From Aestuariicoccus sp032586235 (GTDB taxonomy: Bacteria; Pseudomonadota; Alphaproteobacteria; Rhodobacterales; Rhodobacteraceae): a stretch of 12,370 nucleotides of DNA. The DNA is taken from the NCBI RefSeq assembly GCF_032586235.1, contig NZ_JAWHTD010000068.1:1-12370 (forward strand). Reading direction: 5' to 3'. Of the stretch, positions 7,445-12,370 are shown piece by piece. Position 1 is the stretch's first letter. Each line of letters begins with the position of its first letter. A program made the position numbers and the translations under genes. A model generated the notes under the pieces. The model was not told where the DNA came from. It saw only the letters and a list, made by a program, of their open reading frames with translations, and did no database searches.

Positions 7445-7527
7445 GCTCGCGAGAGGGGGGGGACCGGGAGCGGCCTATCGCCTCCCAACAGCACAGCCCG
7501 TGCTTCGGGTGGGTTGTGCCGGGTTTG
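7445..7527 (+). repeat. Structured repeat, copy C
   Basis: Both hairpins are kept. In hairpin 1 a C-to-T change relative to copy B replaces a G-C pair with G-T. In hairpin 2 the outer AGCAC/GTGCT is kept while the innermost pair is lost. It lies 74 bp after the stop of the DUF6155-like gene, in the same orientation as copies A and B. A run of G (7455-7462) makes it slightly irregular. Just after it (about 7518-7545) are three loose iterations of a CCGGGTTT-like unit. Confidence 0.85.
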
Positions 7528-7740
7528 ACCGGTTTACCGGGTTTGCTGGCCCTGGCCCCAACCAACCTGGCAAGCCATCGCTAACCTGTTGTGTAAGCCA
7601 GCCGCCTCCGGTTTCCAACATCCAAAAGGCAACGCCAGTGTTGGGCGCGGTCGTCCCTAATAGTAGGGGATTAGTAGGGGATGTACGTCAAACGTTCTCT
7701 TGCGTCGTCCGGAACCGTCCAAGATCAAGACGAGAATTAG
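7528..7740. other. Non-coding stretch with an 11-bp tandem duplication
   Basis: I see no gene here. TAGTAGGGGAT occurs twice in exact tandem at 7661-7682, and a CCCTA/TAGGG inverted pair overlaps its left edge. The upstream part is a patchwork of CCGG-rich sequence following repeat copy C. Confidence 0.45.
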
Positions 7741-8016
7741 TCAAGAAATCATAATGAGTTGTACGGCTTTAAGCGGCTTGATCCGGTCACGTCCAACACA
7801 TGGACGGCAAAATTCGTAATGATGGGGTCGGGGGTTGCCTGCATGTGCGTCCGCGACATAGAGCGTCAGACCTTGCAGGAGCATGCGCGAACTATCGTCG
7901 AAGTGCTCGTTCTCGGGATTAGTCCGCACCGTCATCATGTCGGCGATGCTTGCCGTAACATCGATGGCCTGCTCGTCCTCATTGTTTATCAGGTCCATCG
8001 GATTAATCATGCACAA
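7741..8016 (-). pseudogene. Remnant of a VirD4/TraG-type type IV coupling protein
   Basis: Residues 3-55 of this 91-codon frame (about 8010-7852) look like an internal piece of an alphaproteobacterial type IV coupling protein. It shows INPMDLI, then an acidic stretch, then IADMMTVR, then ENEHFDDSSRMLLQGLTLYVA, as found between the Walker A and Walker B regions of that family. No Walker A, Walker B or membrane anchor is present. The sequence after LYVA looks shifted out of frame at a run of C. Coupling proteins bring DNA to a conjugation apparatus, so the scrap suggests this island once belonged to a conjugative element. The frame begins at TTG 8016 or ATG 8010 with no real start signal, so expression is unlikely. 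Confidence 0.55.
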
Positions 8017-8114
8017 TCGACCCGCTCAATTGACCTGCGCCACTTCATGGAGACGCCTTCAGCGAGACCAACCTTTCGCCGGTTGGAGGGCGTGTGTTTC
8101 TTGGCGTTGTTTGA

Positions 8115-8891
8115 CTATGGGCGATGTGCCTGTGATATCGCCTGCATAGCTCCGTGAATGGCCACCATCGCCCACGTATCGCGCGTGCAATACTCGACCA
8201 GATCAGCATAGACTTTCTCGCGTTCCGGGGCCTGCGGATTGGTCAGCGTAACCTCTTTCCAAAGCCGGGCTGCGCTTGCACCTTCCCGGATATCGAGGTC
8301 ATCGTAGGAGAGCTCCGGCAGCAATGCGGGCAACACGGCCTTGATTGATGCGCTTCCGTTGAAGGCGGGATCGGTGATGGTTTCGTCTGCGAATGGGTTC
8401 ATGAGGTCGATCACGCGCGCATTGAGCCCTTGCAGGAACGCCGCATACTCCGGGAAAGCCTCGGCCATCTCATTATTGCGGGTCTTCTCGAACGCCTGGT
8501 ACCAAACGAGCACCGAACCCGTCTCACCAATGTCTTTTCGCAACCTTTCGAGAAGCGCTGGCATCGGGTTGCCATCATCGCGGTGAAGGTATTCGCGATG
8601 CTCGACAGCTCCGTTTGGCTCGTGCCGGATATGCAGCGAATACTGGAAAGGAACCTGCTGATAAGGGCGTGTGCCTTCCCAGGGTGGCAGCAGGCTCTGA
8701 GAAGTCTCGTAATCGAAGTAGTAAACCGGATACGCGATCTCGTCGAGAAAGCCATCCAATGCTTCCTGGTCCACGGTCCTCGATCCGTGGCTGCGCGCAT
8801 TGAGGTATCTTCTCGTTGACTTGTTCAGCACTGACGGATCATCAATCGCATCGATTGTGCTGATCGCCACCTGTCGATCGGAAAGATACAT
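8115..8891 (-). CDS. DUF2779 protein, C-terminal exonuclease-like half only
   Basis: The 258-residue product matches the C-terminal domain of DUF2779 proteins: YPVYYFDYETS at 54-64, GTRPYQQVPFQYSLHI at 73-88, GSVLVWYQAFEKTRN at 125-139, NGSASIKAVLPALLPELSYDDL at 178-199, and VEYCTRDTWAMV at 232-243. D60/E62, D162 and Y234/D238 are placed like the acidic residues of an RNase H-fold DEDD exonuclease, which is an inference. Full-length relatives are roughly twice as long and carry an N-terminal Cas4/RecB-like nuclease region that is absent here. Yet the ATG at 8891 sits behind a near-perfect AAGGAG (8900-8905) with 8-nt spacing, so this half may be expressed as a small stand-alone gene. It lies 99 bp downstream of the 209-aa gene on the same strand. 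The first residues still resemble the linker of the full-length protein, which points to origin by truncation. Confidence 0.75.
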   Translation of the reverse strand: MYLSDRQVAISTIDAIDDPSVLNKSTRRYLNARSHGSRTVDQEALDGFLDEIAYPVYYFDYETSQSLLPPWEGTRPYQQVPFQYSLHIRHEPNGAVEHREYLHRDDGNPMPALLERLRKDIGETGSVLVWYQAFEKTRNNEMAEAFPEYAAFLQGLNARVIDLMNPFADETITDPAFNGSASIKAVLPALLPELSYDDLDIREGASAARLWKEVTLTNPQAPEREKVYADLVEYCTRDTWAMVAIHGAMQAISQAHRP

Positions 8892-8990
8892 ATTTTCATC
8901 TCCTTCTCTGTGATGAGACGAAGATGGACGAATTGAGAATCGAAAATAATAGAGAGATTTGGGTGCTGGAAAGGACCGAATCTATCTTGC

Positions 8991-9620
8991 CTAGGAACGA
9001 GGTGGCGCGAGAGGCGTTCGACCATCCGATGCCGTGCGCCTCCAGGCTTTGAAAGCGGAAGTGACTTCCGCCCCTATAGACAGCGCTTCGAATAGGGCCG
9101 CAAGGAACTCTGCATAGTGGGCGTCTCGTCCCAAAGCGTTAGGTGGAACAGTCTTGCCGTGTTCGGTCCACATCCGCTGCGTTTCGTCGATGACTGCGAC
9201 AGCCCGCCAGTTCAACCCGTCATGCGATTTGGCAGATTTCATAGTCTCTTCTGTACGCAAGGCAGCAGCGCGCAATTCGCCAAGCGCGAGGTTCACAATC
9301 TCCAAAGAACTAATTTGTCCTCGGTCATCGAAGTCACTTCGAGGCAGAGCCTGTTGAATGAGCTGAGTGTCCAACTCTTCTTGAACCCATTGCGACGTTG
9401 CTGCAAGCTTCTTTTCCAGCGCATCAACCGCTGTCAGGATTGCCTTCAACCTGCCTCTGTCTTCCTTTCCTTTATGGTGCAGGAATTCAGTCCCATTCAT
9501 CGCATCGCAAATCGCCTCCGCCCATAAATGCGCGTGGCCCATTGAAAACTCTGGTCGATGCTCCAGGATGACGTCTTGGGCTTTCTGGATCAGTTTTGGA
9601 TCTGCCTTTTGTGGACCCAT
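8991..9620 (-). CDS. Hypothetical protein encoded directly downstream of the integrase
   Basis: I do not recognise this 209-residue protein. It is soluble and largely helical by appearance, with two leucine/alanine-rich segments that could form coiled coils (about 57-95 and 110-130) and a C-terminal AEFLAALFEALSIG helix. No enzyme motif, signal peptide or membrane span is visible. The start is taken as ATG 9620, preceded by GAGAGG. An upstream in-frame start at 9695 would overlap the integrase gene and is less likely. It begins 13 bp after the integrase stop, so the two are probably co-transcribed and perhaps translationally coupled. An accessory role in recombination or simple cargo are both possible. 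Confidence 0.7.
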   Translation of the reverse strand: MGPQKADPKLIQKAQDVILEHRPEFSMGHAHLWAEAICDAMNGTEFLHHKGKEDRGRLKAILTAVDALEKKLAATSQWVQEELDTQLIQQALPRSDFDDRGQISSLEIVNLALGELRAAALRTEETMKSAKSHDGLNWRAVAVIDETQRMWTEHGKTVPPNALGRDAHYAEFLAALFEALSIGAEVTSAFKAWRRTASDGRTPLAPPRS

Positions 9621-9633
9621 TGCAGCCTCTCGC

Positions 9634-10902
9634 TCAAGAGTTTCGCTTTCGCCGCTCGGCACCCAATTCGGCACCAATAAACCGCCCCCACTCACACATC
9701 ATTTGCCTGCGCTTCTCAACCTGGTCGGACCGGTCGTAGGCTTGTTGCACCTTGCTTCCAACCCGATGGGCCAGCGCAATCTCCGCCATGTCACCATCAA
9801 ATTCCGTCCGCTCGGCGACCCAGGTCCGAAACGTCGACCGCAGCCCGTGCGGCACGGCAGGCTTGTTCAGACGGGCATCAAAGAACCCCGCCTCGCTGGC
9901 CCTGAGATCCGCCTCATGCATCTTGCGCATGACCGCCGCCAGCGCGGCGTCCGAGAGCGCACCGCCGCGCGGGGCCCAGAACACCAAAGGATTGCCTTGT
10001 GCCTTCGGCAACTCGGAGAGCAGGTTCAGCATCTGGTCGGTTAGCGGGACGCGATGCGGACGCCCAGAGGGCGGGATTTTTGATGCGTGCCGGCCCGGCT
10101 GGATGACCCAGAGCCGCTTCTCCAAGTCGATCTCGTCCCAGGTCGCAAAGCGCACCGCCCCTGTCCGCGCCGCCGTCAGGCACTGGAATTCGAGCGCCCG
10201 CGCGCTCATCCCGGCACGCTCCGACAAAGCAGCGTACCAGCGAGCGGCATCGTCAAGCTGCAAGGCTGGAAAGTTCTTCCCGCCGGTCAGCTTGGTCGGG
10301 GACGGCAGGACCATCTCGAGATTGCCACGCCACCGCGCGGGGTTCTCGCCGCTCCGATGGCCTTTGACTGTGGCAAAATCGAGCACCCGCTCCAACCGCT
10401 GGCGCACCTTGGAGGCAGTTTCGGTTTTCTCCAACCAGAGCGGTTGCAGGACCTCGAGAACGTCGTGCAGCGTGAGCTCCGCCACGGCACTCTGCCCGAG
10501 TTGCGGCAGAACATGCCGCTCCAGCGAGGCACGCCACTGCTTGCGATGCGCTGCGCTTCGGAACTCGACTGTCTTTTCTGCGGCGAAACTCTCGACGGCT
10601 TCCTCGAGGGTCAGCGCGCGCCGCTGCGCGTCGTGGCGTGCCTCGATCGGGTCAATTCCCTGGCGCAGCATATCGCGGGCCTCACGCGCGTAGTCGCGCG
10701 CTTTGGCCAGCGGGACATCAGGATAAGGCCCAAGCCCCGCCTCACGGCGACGGCCCTGGTGACGAAACCGAAACAGCCAAGATCGCGCGCCAGAGGGGAC
10801 GACCTGCAGCGAAAGACCGGCGACCCCTCCCACCGCATACACGCCCGGTTTGGTCAACCGTTTGACCTCGAGAGGTCCCATTTCCTTTGCGCGTTTGGGC
10901 AT
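9634..10902 (-). CDS. Tyrosine recombinase, P4-type integrase with N-terminal arm-binding domain
   Basis: The 422-residue product has the layout of island integrases. An N-terminal DUF4102 arm-binding domain (about 10-90; GLSLQVVPSGARSWLFRFR, LGPYPDVPLAKARDYA) precedes a SAM-like core-binding domain (about 100-190) and a C-terminal catalytic domain. Catalytic residues are visible: R246 in ARTG, the H352-x-x-R355 pair in HGLRSTFRTW, H379 in LAHR, and the nucleophile Y389 in AYDR. A lysine around 263-275 would complete the set. It appears full length and intact. ATG 10902 follows GGGAG at about 6-nt spacing. It should integrate and help excise the island, by site-specific recombination usually at the 3' end of a tRNA gene. 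The likely attachment region is the sequence upstream of its start. Confidence 0.93.
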   Translation of the reverse strand: MPKRAKEMGPLEVKRLTKPGVYAVGGVAGLSLQVVPSGARSWLFRFRHQGRRREAGLGPYPDVPLAKARDYAREARDMLRQGIDPIEARHDAQRRALTLEEAVESFAAEKTVEFRSAAHRKQWRASLERHVLPQLGQSAVAELTLHDVLEVLQPLWLEKTETASKVRQRLERVLDFATVKGHRSGENPARWRGNLEMVLPSPTKLTGGKNFPALQLDDAARWYAALSERAGMSARALEFQCLTAARTGAVRFATWDEIDLEKRLWVIQPGRHASKIPPSGRPHRVPLTDQMLNLLSELPKAQGNPLVFWAPRGGALSDAALAAVMRKMHEADLRASEAGFFDARLNKPAVPHGLRSTFRTWVAERTEFDGDMAEIALAHRVGSKVQQAYDRSDQVEKRRQMMCEWGRFIGAELGAERRKRNS

Positions 10903-10936
10903 GTCGCTCCCGCTCTCGCTCGCGTTTGTTCAATTT

Positions 10937-10948
10937 GGGAATCGAACC
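10937..10948 (-). other. Candidate attachment-site core resembling a tRNA T-loop
   Basis: The - strand reads GGTTCGATTCCC, identical to a typical tRNA T-arm, 35 bp upstream of the integrase start. Integrases of this family often use exactly this part of a tRNA gene. It is not a complete tRNA end here: the T-stem pairs at only three of five positions and no acceptor stem or CCA follows. It may be one half-site of a diverged att, or coincidence. I find no second copy in the window. Confidence 0.25.
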
Positions 10949-11107
10949 GGAGGCCAAAAATCGAGCCCCACATGTACCCGCCCAAAAAGATGCAACACCG
11001 TGCTATTTCATGGCACGGGACGCGACAAGCCCTTTCGGTCAAGATATTGAAAATATTACGTTATGTGACGGATTGCGACAGCGGTGCGTCTCCGGTACTC
11101 GCCTCCA

Positions 11108-11147
11108 AATCTCTTTTCAACCTTTTGCTTTGCAAGAGATTTTTTTG
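11108..11147 (+). terminator. Strong hairpin with T-run, no obvious gene in front of it
   Basis: AAATCTCTT (11108-11116) pairs perfectly with AAGAGATTT (11135-11143) over an 18-nt loop, and the T-run continues to 11147. This has the form of an intrinsic terminator for + strand transcription. There is no + strand gene for thousands of bases upstream, since the integrase runs the other way. It could end a small RNA or be a leftover from the former chromosomal locus. Confidence 0.5.
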
Positions 11148-11193
11148 GGGCAATCCTCTACCCGCCATTTTTTCGGTTCTCAATTGCGACCAC

Positions 11194-12037
11194 TGAGGTG
11201 CCCCAAGTGTCCTAAACACCAGGCGTTGACAGTTTGAGTCGTCTTTCTTCGAAGTCAACGGGCGAAAGCATGCCGTTGTGCGTGTGTTTGCGTTTTGGGT
11301 TGAAGAACAACTCGAGGTATTCAATTTCGCGTACCTTACATTTCCGCGCCTGACTTTCTCGCGTTTCAGCAACTGAAGGAAGCTATCGGCAACGGCGTTG
11401 TCATGGCAATTTCCCCGACGGCTCTTGGAATGTTCCAAATTGCGTTCGCGCAAGAAAGCGGCCCATTCACGGCTGGTGAATTGGGCGCCTTGGTGGGAGT
11501 GGATCGGCAGGCCCGGCCCAGGCTTTCTCCGCCAAATCGCCATATGTCACGCTTGAACTGCCAGCTCTGACGTCTGGCGGGACTGGACGGTACAGCCGGC
11601 TACACGCCGTGAACAGAGACAGGCGAAGCCTTCGTGTGTGCGCAGGTACGTGATGTCTGTTACCCAAGCGCGGTCCCAAATTGCTGATCCGGCGTATTGT
11701 CCGCCACGACGGATGGTTTGCCGCCGTACACGCCGGGCTTCTTCTTGTGACCGATCTGCGCCTAAAGGCCCGCAAGGCGGGCGAGACGGGCCATGCGGTT
11801 CTCTGAGACCGCCCCGCTCAGGTCGATCAGATCATCGCAGATCTTGCGACGGCCATAGACGTCGCCGTGATCGTTCCATGCCGTCTTCTCCAACCCCGTT
11901 TGGCGTTCATCTTCAAGCGCGCGCTGGCTTAACGGTTCTTTAACCCGTGCATGGAAGCCGCTTGGATGAACGCGCGGCCTCTTGCAGAGAACACGGACAG
12001 GATACTGCTCGCGATCATCCACCAAGGTGAAGGTTTT
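11194..12037 (-). mobile_element. Degenerate IS3-family insertion sequence, one end only
   Basis: The right terminus is clear. TGAGGTGCCCCAAGTGTCC starts at 11194 with the TG typical of IS3-family ends, just past the transposase stop codon. Transposase homology runs from there leftwards in the element's own direction to about 12037. No matching opposite end (an inverted copy of the terminal sequence) and no orfA are present up to 12370. The element is therefore truncated or was recombined on that side. Confidence 0.75.
11212..12025 (-). pseudogene. Broken IS3-family transposase (OrfB, DDE/rve type)
   Basis: Read across frames, the - strand encodes most of an IS3 OrfB. The first part (about 12025-11762) has REQYPVRVLC, HPSGF, KEPLSQRALEDERQT, TAWNDHGDVYGRRKICDDL and VSENRMARLARLAGL. 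A TAG then interrupts, followed by HKKKPGVYGGKPSVVADNTP. After a frameshift comes WVTDITYLRTHEGFACLC, a small deletion, and SRRVAG, then another stop. A third part has FTSREWAAFLRERNLEHS and NCHDNAVADSF, and after one more frameshift NPKRKHTHNGMLSPVDFEERR, ending TAG at 11212-11214. The catalytic triad is also damaged: the usual HSDQG reads HSHQG and the glutamate of NAVAESF is aspartate. It is inactive. Confidence 0.85.
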
Positions 12038-12370
12038 TCGATGTGGGGTTTGGTGTGGGGTTGCGGTTTGGCGGGGGGCGTTGGGCAGCTCCTGAGGTGG
12101 AGGGCGCGATGCTGGGCGCTGTCTTTGGGGAAAGCCTGCCGACGGTGGTTTTTTGCGACAGTCGCGGTTGTGCTCGGCTTCGGGCTCAAGGTTCCGGGCC
12201 CAAAGCTGACGTCAACGATCACCGCGGCGCCGTGGCCTGCAAATCCCTGATGATGCCTTGATCCGGTGTGCCGCGGGTGATGGGGCAAACAGGTGCCGGT
12301 CCGGCTGCGGGGTGCGAACCGGCAATGCGTCCGCCCTTGTCGGCGGGCGTGTCGTCATGCGGCCTGGTTC
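12038..12370. other. Right end of window, nothing recognised
   Basis: Beyond the IS remnant the sequence is GC-rich with G-runs near 12053-12095. Overlapping open frames exist on both strands, including a 72-codon + strand frame at 12043-12261. None shows a known motif, a clear ribosome binding site or a convincing start. I cannot say whether this is the flanking chromosome or more mobile-element debris. Confidence 0.4.

Noticed and set aside
3774..7527. The three repeats as integron attC sites
   Set aside because: Only one core-like element (TCCCAAC, one base off RYYYAAC) is present per copy, with no matching GTTRRRY partner. The fold is two small hairpins rather than one long imperfect palindrome, and no integron-type integrase is nearby.
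3774..7527. The repeats as a CRISPR array
   Set aside because: The copies are 65 bp or longer, hundreds to thousands of bases apart and diverged, with whole genes between them.
3601..7565. A conserved small protein on the - strand of the repeats (PKHG..WEA.GRSRS pattern in all three copies)
   Set aside because: The same peptide appears because the DNA repeat is aligned without gaps. The three frames have different lengths and contexts and no common start signal. Hairpin conservation explains the pattern better.
10920..10965. A tRNA gene upstream of the integrase
   Set aside because: Only the T-loop resembles a tRNA. The T-stem mispairs and no acceptor, D or anticodon arm can be placed.
9752..11196. 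Long + strand frames (313 and 369 codons) opposite the integrase
   Set aside because: They are shadows of the intact integrase gene, with low-complexity arginine- and serine-rich translations and no recognisable domain.

Overview
The window looks like alphaproteobacterial DNA, most likely Rhodobacterales or a relative. That is an inference from the resemblance of the proteins and the high-GC codon use; no rRNA or other lineage marker is present. It reads as a stretch of ordinary chromosome (about 1-2740) joined to a partly decayed genomic island (about 2745-11190), followed by a broken insertion sequence.

Left part. The first 52 bases hold the tail of a hydrophobic protein on the + strand. 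A secreted type 2 short-chain PHA depolymerase (476-1492, -) and a TetR-family repressor (1575-2150, -) follow. The repressor is divergent from a MAPEG (MGST-like) membrane protein (2272-2739, +). Their shared 121-bp intergenic region carries three TTTCAYGAA-type boxes, which make a convincing candidate operator set.

Island. Right behind the MAPEG stop is the amputated N-terminal EVE-like domain of an McrB-like protein (-). Next comes a large TOTE-type primase-helicase (3888-6368, +), then a DUF6155-like protein (6804-7370, +). Three same-direction copies of a 65-bp two-hairpin repeat (3774, 6490 and 7445) delimit these two + strand genes, so they look like two repeat-bounded cassettes. Beyond them, on the - strand, are a remnant of a VirD4/TraG coupling protein, the C-terminal exonuclease-like half of a DUF2779 protein with a strong ribosome binding site, an unrecognised 209-aa protein, and an intact P4-type tyrosine integrase (9634-10902). 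The integrase and the 209-aa gene lie 13 bp apart. A tRNA T-loop-like sequence just upstream of the integrase may be part of an attachment site.

Right edge. A lone strong hairpin with a T-run lies at 11108-11147. A degenerate IS3-family element follows, with one clean terminus at 11194. Its transposase has an internal stop, frameshifts, a deletion and substituted catalytic residues. The last ~320 bases hold nothing recognised.

Together, the nucleic-acid-processing genes (EVE/McrB fragment, primase-helicase, DUF2779 nuclease), the integrase and the coupling-protein scar suggest an integrative, formerly conjugative element whose cargo was conflict or defence genes. The most unusual signal is the structured repeat that brackets the cargo genes.
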